Source of the DNA: Epichloe hybrida
Lineage: Eukaryota; Ascomycota; Sordariomycetes; Hypocreales; Clavicipitaceae
NCBI GenBank assembly: GCA_019022495.1
Contig: JAFEKR010000006.1
Location: 1 to 64,000, forward strand
Direction: 5' to 3'
DNA: 64,000 nucleotides
Below are positions 37,824 through 48,141 of the stretch, one piece after another; the first letter of the stretch is position 1; each line of letters begins with the position of its first letter. The notes under the pieces were generated by a model, which searched no databases, had not been told where the DNA came from, and worked only from the letters and a program-made list of their open reading frames with translations. The position numbers were made by a program, and so were the translations under genes.

Positions 37824-38848
37824 CTACATTATATTATAAAAAAACAAAGAAAATAGCGCTTAAAGCGTAGGTAAAGCAACTAGAAAACCCTTTATTATAG
37901 CCTCTAGATAGGAGATAACCTTACTATTAATAAACCTATACTTTACCTTATTCTTATTAGCCTAAATTACCTTCTCTATAGTATAGAAGAAGTAGTACAC
38001 TACTATAGCCTAGGTAATGTAGCCTAGATCTAATAAATAAAGCCAAAGAACTATACACGCTTCCTATATAGCTATAGTATTCTCTAGGTCCTTTTATTAA
38101 AATATTAGCAAAGCCTTAGTAAATAAATAATAAAAAGCTAAGGGTAAACTAAAAGAGAGAGAAATAAGGCTATAGCTACTAAGGTAACTTATAACTACTA
38201 CTAAGAAACTAGATAGCTCTAGTAAGAAATAAAGGTAGCCTATATAGAAAGGTTAGTAAATAATAAGTAATTAGGTTAGGATTTAATAGACTTAATATGC
38301 CTTTATAGCACTAGTTAACCTAAAGGCAACGCGGTATAAGGTGTTTATATAGTTAAATCCTATAACTAAGTTAAGGACACACTTAGCAAAGCTATAGTAA
38401 GTCTTCTCTAAAAAAACACTAATACCCTCTTTATTTAGGGCAGAAATAATAGCGCCTATAAGGGCCTATACTTACTTATAAATAACTATTAGGTTAGAAA
38501 AGTTACTAGCTATTATTACTATAGCCTAGTATAGAAAAGTTAGCAAGTTAAAAGCGTATAGTAATAAAATACTAAGTAACTTACTATCTTATAGGTATTA
38601 CTATGCTTATTATATTAGAGATAACACTTTAACTACTTATCCCTAGTAGCACTACTCCTAAGCAAAGAATAAGGAAAACTATATATAATCCTTAGTAAAG
38701 TAGCCTTAATTAGTAAGTGCCTTTTAAAGTTAGTATAGCTAGTATATAAGTAGTGTATATAAAAGTACTTATAGAAGTAAATAGCATTAGCTTTTATAAT
38801 AAAATAGTAAGAATAGGTGTATAATAAGTTAGGGTAAAAAAAGTCTAA
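37824..38848 (-). pseudogene. Antisense ORF of G1, two exons, unknown protein
   Basis: This lies opposite to gag-pol, between the chromodomain and the 3' LTR. Exon 1 is about 38848-38585, the intron 38584-38526 (59 bp: GTAAGT, GCTAAC, TACTAG) and exon 2 38525-37824 (702 bp, stop TAG). Exon 1 has about two stops in 88 codons. Exon 2 reads through protein-like stretches such as NKEGISVFLEKTYYSFAK, CVLNLVIGFNYINTLYRVAF and ANKNKVKYRFINSKVISYL. The G2 copy (54511-55532) has the same frame, exon 2 length and intron position. One 3 bp in-frame difference separates the exon 1 copies. The N-terminal start is not resolved. I do not recognise the protein. Confidence 0.5.
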
Positions 38849-39040
38849 TTAAAATTAATTAGAATAGTCTAGAGTTATAAGGAGGAAAAGGAAGTAATAT
38901 AATAGTAAGTTATAATGAAATTTATATTATAAAGCTAACTAATTTATTTATTATTATTTTTATTATTAGCTAGTTAGCAAATAGCTATATTAAGGCTAGG
39001 GAAAGCTATTTAGGAGCCTAGCTATAAGTAAGGGAATAAT

Positions 39041-39230
39041 TATAAGGCCTTACTTATAACACAAGTGCACCCCGCTAGCGCACTATGCTATAGGGCTAGG
39101 TTCACGTAACACTAGCAAGTTACTAGCTATAAGTTAGTGACTCGCACGCATAACACACTTAGACCTAGTAAGCTTTAGTCAATATATGAGCGCCCCTATA
39201 CCTCTTGCCTAGCTATCCCTTATTCTCACA
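39041..39230 (+). repeat. 3' LTR of G1
   Basis: 190 bp, TATAAGGCC...TTCTCACA, matching the 5' LTR apart from transitions. Confidence 0.93.
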
Positions 39231-39740
39231 TATTACTACTAAGCAATATTTAGAGCTTTATAATTATTATAGCTCTAATTCTAAAGAGTCTATATCTTCT
39301 TCAAAGGAAGATTCTAACTTAGGTAAATCTAATAATTTACCTAATATTGAATCTTCCTCTGAAGATAATATTTATTCTAATTCAGACCTTTAAGTAGGTT
39401 ATTATAAGGGTTTTTTCCTAGTTTAGTCTAGTTTTCCCTTAATAAATTTTTTTATATTTATAAATATTTTCTAGTATTTTCTAGTATTTTTACTATTATT
39501 TTTACTATTATTTTTACTATTATTATTATTTTTAAAAATATAAAAAAGAAAAGTATTTTATTTTATTAATATATTTAAAAACTTTAAAATACTAAGTAAT
39601 TAAAAAGTATAGCTTTTTTATAGTAATTTCCTTATACTTACTTATATTTATATATAAGTTATTTATTTACTATTTAATTTTAATTAAACTTTAACACTAA
39701 TAATATTTTAAGTTATATAAGTAATATAAGTAATATATAT

Positions 39741-39811
39741 AAGTTATTATAAGCTATTATAAGCTATTATAAGCTATTATAAACTATTATAAGCTATTAT
39801 AAGCTATTATA
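39741..39811 (+). repeat. Decamer tandem repeat in the hAT 3' region
   Basis: About seven copies of AAGCTATTAT (one variant AAACTATTAT) between the transposase stop and the right ATTGT cluster. The rest of 39394-39978 is AT-rich noncoding sequence with TTTTTACTATTA repeats near 39480-39535. Confidence 0.85.
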
Positions 39812-39889
39812 TAAACTATATAAACTATATATACCTTATAATAAAGGAATTTAACTTAAAACTAAAAAAAAGAAAAAAAAAATACAAAA

Positions 39890-39988
39890 CAATACAAATA
39901 ATACATGTATTGTATTATATTGTAAAATTTTGGATGTATTATATTATGTAATGTATTGTATTGTATTGTATTGTATTGCAATGCTCTG
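39890..39988 (+). repeat. Right subterminal ATTGT/ACAAT repeats and terminal inverted repeat of the hAT element
   Basis: ACAAT units switch to ATTGT units around 39905 (ATACATGTATTGTATT). The cluster ends with CAATGCTCTG at 39979-39988, the inverted repeat of the left end. This mirrors the left side. Confidence 0.75.
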
Positions 39989-40522
39989 GTTATAATACTA
40001 ATAAGCATAGTTACATAAGGTAAGCGTAGCTTATAGTAGAAATTACATATAAGGCTAACGCTAATAAATAAGTTACTATATTACTACTAAATAATACTAT
40101 TAATCTAGAAGTCTAGATTAATATTTCTAATAGCTTATATTTTATTACGCAAAACCTTCTATCTATATATTCTCTTTATGCTTTAGCTTATAGCTTTACT
40201 AACTTACTAGTAGCTTACTACTAATATATCTACGCTTCTTACTTATATTAAGCTACTAGACCTCCCTAGCAAGCTTTATATATATATATATAAGGAGGGG
40301 GATTTCTCTAATAATAAGGATAAATCCTCTACCCCTATTATTAGCTTAGTAATTAAGAATATAAGCAATAATACTAAGGGCTAGGCAAGCAACGTGTTAA
40401 TAGGGTAATTAGTGTAAAGTAGCTATAAGTTAGTTTATCTAAGAAATTATCTGGAATTCTTTTTATATATCACTACTACTGTCTAAACTCTACTAAATAC
40501 ACCTCTATATCCACAAACTAGC

Positions 40523-41346
40523 TGTTAAAAATAAGACCTATTTTTAGCCCTTTTCTAGTTAAAGAACCTTCTCATTACTAGCTTGCTTTGCAAGTCTGAC
40601 AGCTGCACTGCAGCTGTTAACGGTTACGAGGGCAGCTATCAATAGCTATGTCATAGCTGTCAATAGCTGCGACCGACCGTGTGGATAACTAATTAGTCAA
40701 TTGCGTTATAGCTACAAGTGTGGCCATAACTACGCTACTAGTAATTATGTAAGCTAGGGTAACGTAAGCTAGGGTAACATAAGCAGGTTACCCTACACAT
40801 AACTTACCCTATAGCTATCTTTAATAATGATTTTCTCTTTATCTAAAGGTTATATAAAAGTTTTACATATAGTAAATTAAAGCTTAAAGATAAGGCTTTC
40901 TTTTTATATAAGCTTATTTTTTAAACTAAAAGTTAGTATATATAGGTTACTAGCTAGTATAGTAATAAGTTAATTTTTTAGTTTTTACATATAAATGAAT
41001 TTTATAGAAAATCAAAAGTGGCCTGTAAAACCCTATTAGCAGCCTAGATCCACTAATAAGGTTAGTAAGTTTATAAGAGAAAGAAAATCTTTTTAACTAG
41101 CTAGATAGCTAGTCCTCTTAACTAATAACAGCCGCATTACCTGTATAACGTATCTAAAATTAATTTTATTACTCTATAAGATATTATAAAAGTAATCTAG
41201 ATTAAATTCTATTAGTTAATAACTACTACAAACTTCTATTATATTATATTAATTAATTTAATGTTATAGCCCTATTAGTCCCTAACCATAAAGCTTATAC
41301 TTGTATAGCTGTTACCAGCTGGCAACTAGCTCCCTACATTTCAATA
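40523..41346 (+). repeat. 5' LTR of C2
   Basis: 824 bp, TGTTAAAAAT...TTTCAATA. It is more heavily transition-mutated than the C1 LTRs, for example many CAGCTG sites have become TAGCTG or CAGCTA. Confidence 0.93.
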
Positions 41347-41603
41347 GGTTATGAGCCTAGCTCTATTACTATAGATTCCGTTTAGGTTACTTTGTGTGCA
41401 AATACAGAAGACTTCCCTTCTATAAAAAAGGAAGGACCCGCGAGATAGAAGCTTTTCCCTTCTATAAAAAGGAATTAATTATAGCTATAAAAGACTTCCC
41501 TTCTATAAAAAAAGGAAGGACATGCGAAAAAGGAAGTAATTCTCTTCTATAAAAGAAATTTTAGTATAAGTATAAAAGCTTTTCCCTTCTATAAAAAAGG
41601 AAA

Positions 41604-44600
41604 ATAAATACTAAAGGAAAGGGAAAGGGACCTATTATCCCTAACCCTAGTGCGTAAGAGGTTCTTAATAACTAGCTAAAAGAGCAGGCTATTAAGTAAT
41701 AAGTAACTATAGACTAGTTATTAGAGAAGCTAGAAAGCCTATCTATAACTGTAAATAGTTGTATAGAGGGTGTGGAATCTGATAAGCCCGCTAGTTAGCA
41801 GCAAGATCAGCAGCCTGTTCAAGAAAATCAAGCTGAATCTAGCTTTATACAAGTAACCTTTAATAATTTAATTATTAAGGAATTTAATAAGAGGGTTTAT
41901 AGCTTTCTAAAGACTGCTAGGCTTGAAGGAGCTGAAATTTTTAAATAATAGAAATAAGCCCTAACTATCTAATTTAGAGCTTTAGGCATGCCTAATTTTC
42001 TAGATAATCCAGAGAGTTCTAGGGCGCTAGGGGATTTGGATTAAGCTATTATCCTTATGTTATTAAGGGATAGTTGTACGGAAGGACCCCAAGCCGCTAT
42101 AACTTAGCAAAAATCACCTAAAGAAGCCTATAATTTACTTATAAGGCAATATTCACATAGCATTAAAATCCAGAGGGGGTCCCTATACTTAGAATTTTAA
42201 AACCTAAATTTTTAAGAGTTTAAGGGGACTTTAGAATCATTTAATACAGTCTTTAATAATCTACTAGCTAGATTATCGATTTCTAGGGTCCTAATTACTC
42301 TAATAGATTAGGTTAATTAATATCTTTAATCCCTAAAATTAACCTTCCCTTAGTAGGCTAAGAGGTAATGATTTAGCATGCGCACAAATAGGGCTATAGG
42401 GGCTCCCCTAGAAGCCCTAAATCTTTAATTCTTAATGGCAGACCTTCTAGCAGAATAGAGGGATAAATTATCTATAGTATCTAAAGCCCTAAATTATAGG
42501 GCTAAAAACCTTAAAAAAGGGGCTAAGGATAAAGATAAAGCCCCTAAGGATTAGAAGAAGAAAGGAGGCTCTAAAGAAAATAAAGGCTCTTCTAATTCTA
42601 ATTCTTCTTCTAATAAGAAGAAGAAAAAGAAGTAAAAAGGTTAAAAATTAGATAAAAAGGATAATAAAGAGACCTCTCTAGAGGGATCTTTTATACTAGG
42701 AAATTATAACCTTTCTAATAGTGCTCTTAAACTATATAAGAAACCTAGCCTTTATAAGACTAGTTATAAGAGCTCTAGTGATAGTAGCTCTAATTCTAGC
42801 TCTAGTAAATCGGATAATGAAAAACAAGAAATTAAAACCTTAAATGGTTTTAATTATTATAGCAAAGATATAAAAAAGGCCCTATTATATAATATAAGTT
42901 TAACTATATATATTATTAATTCTAGGGAGGTCTTTAGGGATTATACCCCTTATAAGAAAGGGGAATCCAACCCTATTAGAACTAGTAGTGGCCCTATTTA
43001 CGCTAAGGGTTATGGTAGTGCTATTTTTAAGGTTTTATATTAAAAGAATCCTAATAAATATAGGACCTTAGTGCTTAAAAACGCGCTATATTTTCCTTAG
43101 CTTAATATTAATATAGTTAGTAGACTTACACACTATATATCTAGTGGTTGCCTTATAAAGAACTTACTTTATCTTTAAGATAGGTCTTGTATTATAACCT
43201 TAGATATAGAAAAACATGGTTTTTTCTTTTATATTAAAAACCAATCTACGCTAAAGTTATCTAAAGGGCCCTGTAATAACTTTCATTACATCTAACCTTT
43301 TACCTACGCCGCTTTTAAGGGTCATAGCTATCCAATTAGTTACCCTATAGAGGTTTAAATTCCCTCTAAAAAGCCAGATTAGGCTTCTAATTTAGACGAA
43401 ATTAACGAAAATGATAATAATATTAAAGAAATTGTACGGGATGATTTAGAGGAATTAGTCCCTTCTTCTTCGCCTATAGCCCTAGGTTAGGTCCCTTATA
43501 AATCTAAGGAAATAGATTTAGGGGTATTAGAGGGCCCTAGTGGAGGAAAAGGGTCCCTAATACCTCTCTAAGAGGCCTGTGGTTCTTAAGGGGCCTAGCA
43601 AGGGACTAGTAAAGAGGGCCCTAGTCTAGATCCTAATTTAAACCCTAAGGATCTTTAATATTAATAGTTATTAAAACTAGCTAGCCTATAGCATATATGA
43701 TTAGGGCACCTAGGTCTTCCTTTGCTAAAGAAAACGAGCCTTATAACTAAAGGAATCTCTAATTTTTCTAAAATTAAGAATAAAGATTTTAGATATATTA
43801 CTTATAATTAATCCAAGGCAGTTAGAAGACTTAGGAAGTTAGCTATCCCTAACCCCCCTAGAGCTCTAGATTAAATAGAGGGGAATACGCTAAAAATCAG
43901 CCCTACGCTGTATAATTAGCAGTTAATTCGCTTATTTCTAGTTAATCGAAAGACTAGATATAAGTGGGTTATCTTATTACCTCATAAGGAAGGCCTAACT
44001 ATTTATAAGGCTATTAAAGGCTTCTTCAGAGGGCTTAAAAATCAACTAGGTTAATATCCTAGGTATCTTCACTTTAATAGGGGCTAGGAAATTAATTCTA
44101 GTTATTAAGCTTAGTTATATTCTAAAGGGATTAAATTTACGACTTCTAGTCCCTATATCTATAAGCAAAATGGATTAGCAAAGCGTTTAATTCGTACTAT
44201 TCTAGATCAATTAAGGGCTACTATCTAGTAGGCAAAATTACCATTATTTTTATAGTGTTTTATATTACCTATAGTTGTTAACCTTATTAATATAACTACT
44301 AATACCAGTAAGGATAAAAGCCCTAAATAACTATTATCTAGGGAGCTAAATTAGCCTTATACAACTAATATTAGTAGTATTAGAGCTATAGGATCTTATT
44401 ATAAGGTTCTAATCCCCCTGGAAAAATAACCTAAAGCCTAGAAGTTAGCAGCTAGGACTATCCCTAGAAGACTTTTAGCTACACTAGGTTCTAACACTTT
44501 GTCAGGGAAAAACAACCACCCCAAAACAACGGAAAAGAGGGATCTGATGATAACGATGATACCGATGAAAATGACGAAAATGACGAAATTGACGGTATTG

Positions 44601-47134
44601 ACGAATTCAACGATATCAGTAATTGAACCTAGATATCGGGATCTAGGTCTGCGATATTTGCGATCCATCGCGAGGATCTAAGCTACGAAGTCTCTTGCCA
44701 ATATCAGGTCATCTTATCAATCCAATATCAGCCGAAGCAATCCAATATCAGCCGAAGCTATCAAATATCAGCCGAAGCAAAAAGGGTATAATCTCAATTG
44801 AACAATCCAAGCCAAAAGGCTACGAAGGGAGAGTTGATTTTCTATAAAAAGGGAGGGAATCTAGGGCTTTTTATCTAGCTAGGGGGTCAGGGGCTAGGCC
44901 GGATCCAATGTGGTTGAATTGATCCGACAATCCGATAGATCCGAGGTCGAAGGGGCTAGAGGTCTCGAGGGATCCGATAGATCCGAGGTCCAAGGGGCTA
45001 GAGGTCTTGTGAGAGAGGTCTCTAGGGGTCATATTCCTAGCCACACAACACCTACCTAGTGTATATCCCCTCTAAAAGGCTAGTTATAAAGACTAGCTTT
45101 ATTAAGATTATAGAACCTATGCGCCCTGTTTCTAAAGGCTTACCTAGGATTTCTATAGGGAATAACCCTTTAGAGGGGGAAAATAATCTAGAAAATAAAA
45201 ATCAATAATATCTAGACTAAGGTTTAAAGAATTATCCTATAGATAACATAGGTATCCCTATAGGTTAAGAAAAACCACCTACAGGCCCCGAAGAACCCCC
45301 TAAAGGCTTAATTCTAGCAGATCCTATACAGGCATAGCCTATAACTCAACCAGGAAATCAGATTTTAACTTTGGACCTCGATTTTGATAAAATTATTAAT
45401 TTCGACCCTAATATCAACCCTATGGATGTTAATATTAGTTTCCCTTCTTCTCTAGATTTTATAAAAGAAATCTACTTTAAGGTATAGGAGAAGCTAAAGG
45501 AAAAGAATCCTATTAGCCCTAAGCCTAAGACCTAGAAGCAGGCTATATCTAGCCCTAAAAGGGATAAATAGATAGAAGCCATGTATAAGGAATACAAATA
45601 GCTTCTAAAGGCTAGTACTTTTAAATTTATAAGGAAAGACTAAATCCCTAAGGGCTAAAAAGTACTAAAGAATAGGCTTGTTTATAAGCTTAAAAAGGAT
45701 AAAGAAAATAATCCTTTAAAATATAAGGCTTAACTTATTACTAAGGGATTTATGCAAATCAAAGGCCTTGATTACCTAGAGACCTTCGCTCCTATAAGCA
45801 TTCCCCCTAGCTAGAGGATCTTACTAGCCCTAGCGGCTTAGAATAACTAGGAAATCAAATAAATTAATTTTATAGAAGCTTTTCTTAATAGTAAGCTATA
45901 ATAATAGATTTATATAGTTATTCTAGAAGGGTTTATTAAATTCCTTAAGGTAAATCCTAAACTAGCTAAATTAGCTAGAAGTTTTAGCTAGAAACCTTCT
46001 AAAGATTAAGTAATTTTATTATAGAAGTCTTTATATAGCCTAAAACAAAGCTTAAGGGAATAGCAATAAGCGCTAATATTAGTGCTTAAATCCCTAGGAT
46101 TTAACCCTTTAATATCTAACCTAGCTATCTTCTTTAATCCTTTAACCAAAACCTTTATCATTACGTAAGTTAATAACTATCTTCTAATTAGACTAGATTT
46201 ATCTTATATCTAAAGGCTTAAAAAGGAACTTTATAAAGTCTATCTAATAGAAGATAGGGGGCCTGCTAAATTCTTCTTAGGGGTTTAAATTATATAAGAT
46301 AGGCCTAATAGAATACTAAAAATTCATTAATCTTAGTATATATTAGAAGCCTTAAAACGATTTAATATGCTAGATAGTAAGCCTATTAGCATACCTCTTT
46401 AGCTAGGCGTTTTAGTTACGTAAATAACTAAGCTTTTAATAGCTAGCGAAATTAAGCTTTATTAGTGCATTATAGGGACTATAATATACCTAATATTACT
46501 TATAAGGCCTAATATAGCTTTTACGCTATAGTGGTTATTTACTACACTAGCTAGCCCCTATATAAAATACCTAAAAGCAGCTAAAAATCTGCTAAGGTAT
46601 CTATTAGGGACTAGATTTCTTGCTATTATTTATAGGGGAGACCGTAAAGGTTTAGTTAGCAAAAGCCCAATAGGTTATTATAATAGTGATTTTATAGGGG
46701 ATAAAAAGACCTTAAAATCAACCTATGCTTATCTATTTAAGCTAGCTAGCGGACCTATTAGCTGGAAATCAAAGAAAGCTAGTATAATAGCTCTATTAAC
46801 ACTAGAAGCTAAAGCTAATGCTATCTGCGAGACCTTCCGGGAGCTTTAGTAGCTTTAGGGCTTATTTAAGGAGCTAAAAACCCTTATTTCTCCCCCTATC
46901 CAGATATATTACAATAATTAAGGTGCTATAACTACTGCTTATAACCCTGCTTTACATAGTTATACAAAGCATACCTTGCTAAAGTTTAACTATATTAGGT
47001 AACAGGTTTTAGAGGGTTTAGCTAAAATCAAATATCTAGATGCAAAGTTAATGCCTGCAGATAGTCTTACGAAACCTCTTTCTAGACCTCTTTATTAGGC
47101 TTTTATTAAGCTTCTAGGGCTTAATAATTACTAA
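41604..47134 (+). pseudogene. Copia C2 gag-pol polyprotein, RIP-inactivated and interrupted
   Basis: Same protein as C1. The start codon is ATA (41604) where C1 has ATG, so even initiation is lost. The motifs are degraded: the pre-integrase HVRLGHLG is altered, and the DGGQE of C1 has become NRG. The frame ends LLGLNNY-stop at 47132-47134. Within the integrase/RT linker a 548 bp solo LTR is inserted (44500-45047). No useful open frame remains. Confidence 0.9.
44500..45047. mobile_element. Nearly unmutated solo LTR inside C2
   Basis: C1 reads GGTTCTAACACCTACC at this place. C2 reads GGTTCTAACACTT, then 548 foreign bp running TGTCAGGG...CCACACA, then ACACCTACC. A 6 bp duplication ACACCT (left copy ACACTT) fits an LTR insertion. 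The segment is rich in CpG, CpA and TpG, unlike everything around it. It contains a (GA/T)TGACGAAAA-type run (44551-44610), three copies of AATATCAGCCGAAGC (about 44721-44780) and two 35-36 bp copies beginning TCCGATAGATCCGAGGTC (44931-44965 and 44972-45007). Short ORFs on both strands across it are incidental. Its parent element is not in the window. Confidence 0.75.
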
Positions 47135-47338
47135 ACTAATAACTTCCCTTTAATAAGGAACTAAAAATAACGTTAAAAAGGGAGCTATATTTAATAATAG
47201 CTAGGAATTTAAAAAGGGGGTCTTTTATTTTTTCCTGTTTTTCCCTTTTATCTGTTATTATTAAAAGTTATTGTTTTTACCCTATAGTCTCTTTGTACAC
47301 TTCTAATTGCTTTCAATGTAATTCTTTTATAGAGAGGG

Positions 47339-48141
47339 TGTTAAAAATAAGACTTATTTTTAGCCTTTTTCTAGTTAAAGAACCTTCTTATTACTAGCTT
47401 ACTTTACAAGTCTAACAGCTGCACTGCAGCTGTTAACAGTTGCGAGGGCAGCTATCAATAGCTATAACTAACTATATAAATAACTAATTAGTTAATTACG
47501 TTATGGCTGCAAGTGTAGCTATAACTATACTACTAGTAATTAGGTAAGCTAGGGTAATGTAAGCTAGGGTGATATAAGTAGGTTACCCTATATATAACTT
47601 ACCCTATAGCTATCTTTAATAATAATTTTCTTTTTATCTAGAGGTTATATAAAAGTTTTATATATAGCAAATTAAAGCTTAAAGATAGGGCTTTCTTTTT
47701 ATATAAAGTTATTTTTTAGACTAAAAGTTAGTGTATATAGGTTACTAGCTAGTATAGTAGTAAGTTAAATTTTTGGTTTTTACATACAAATGAATTTTAT
47801 AGGAAATTAAAAGTGGCCTATAAAACCCTGTTAGCAGCCTAGATTTACCAATAAGGTTAGTAAGTTTATAAGAGGAAGAAAATCTTTTTAACTAGCTAGA
47901 TAGCTAGTCCTCTTAACTAATAACAGCCGCATTACCTGTATAACATATCTAAAATTAATTCTATTGCTCTATAAGATATTATAAAAGTAATCTAGATTGA
48001 ATTCTATTAGTTAATAACTGCTACAAACTTCCGTTACGTTGCGTTAATTGATTTAACGTTATAGCCCTATCGGTCCCTGACCGTAGAGCTTGCACTTATA
48101 CAGCTGTTGCCAGCTAGCAACTAGCTCCCTACATTTCAATA
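47339..48141 (+). repeat. 3' LTR of C2
   Basis: 803 bp, preceded by a purine-rich TATAGAGAGGG tract. It is about 21 bp shorter than the other C LTRs because sequence around the CAGCTG cluster (about 47460) is missing. Confidence 0.9.

Larger units (their letters stand above)
32796..39230 (+). mobile_element. Ty3/gypsy chromovirus family G, copy G1, full length, inserted in the hAT transposase gene
   Basis: A 6435 bp element with 190 bp LTRs (32796-32985 and 39041-39230) and a perfect target duplication TATTA (32791-32795 and 39231-39235). Removing it joins GGAAATATTA to CTACTAAGC and restores the hAT C-terminal frame. It carries gag-pol with a chromodomain on the plus strand and an opposite-strand ORF near its 3' end. 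Confidence 0.95.
23196..39393 (+). pseudogene. hAT transposase gene with at least five introns, split by A3 and G1
   Basis: The ATG at 23196 reads MDSSFYPSNKSS. After splicing, exons join in frame at five introns: 23806-23864, 24095-24168, 24809-24860, 25449-25515 and 25763-25819. Each starts GTAAGT (GTAAGTA/T) and ends TAG. Motifs include RSITHRIHTIYNISK, then LDI-stop-TLINSKSYLGVIAS (the hAT SLDIWTS-type region, about 23993) and KTKWNLTYKIINTSLELKEA (about 24870). The C-terminal dimerisation domain reads DIFK..EDNTKSF, is cut by A3 at 25861, and resumes at 32621 as LSIITRKYLGIPTTSSAIES. G1 interrupts it again after 32795. Coding then continues from 39236 and ends SNSD L-stop at 39393, with a Ser/Asp-rich tail. 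Remaining in-frame stops are TAA/TAG from Gln or Trp codons. There may be a further short intron before 23430. Confidence 0.85.
21324..39988 (+). mobile_element. hAT DNA transposon, about 5.5 kb, carrying two nested retrotransposons
   Basis: The ends are CAGAGCATTG (21324) and CAATGCTCTG (39988), a perfect 10 bp inverted repeat of the CAG...CTG type common in hAT elements. Removing A3, G1 and their target duplications leaves about 5466 bp. The gene inside encodes a hAT transposase. Flanks show a near-match 8 bp duplication, TATAATAG at 21315-21322 and TATAATAC at 39991-39998. One or two extra bases lie between it and each inverted repeat, so the exact ends are uncertain by a base or two. hAT transposases move DNA by cut and paste and make 8 bp duplications. 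Confidence 0.85.
40523..48141 (+). mobile_element. Ty1/copia family C, copy C2, inserted in H1
   Basis: LTRs are 40523-41346 (824 bp) and 47339-48141 (803 bp, with a small deletion). There is a perfect target duplication CTAGC (40518-40522 and 48142-48146). The uninterrupted site is visible in H2 at about 60283 (CGAACTAGCTACTTAG). C2 itself is interrupted by a solo LTR at 44500-45047. The primer-binding site GGTTATGAGCCTAG is at 41347. Confidence 0.95.

Noticed and set aside
44438..44681. Overlapping open frames on both strands
   Set aside because: Both lie across the junction of C2 with the solo LTR, and the repeated ATGACGAAAA unit explains the openness.
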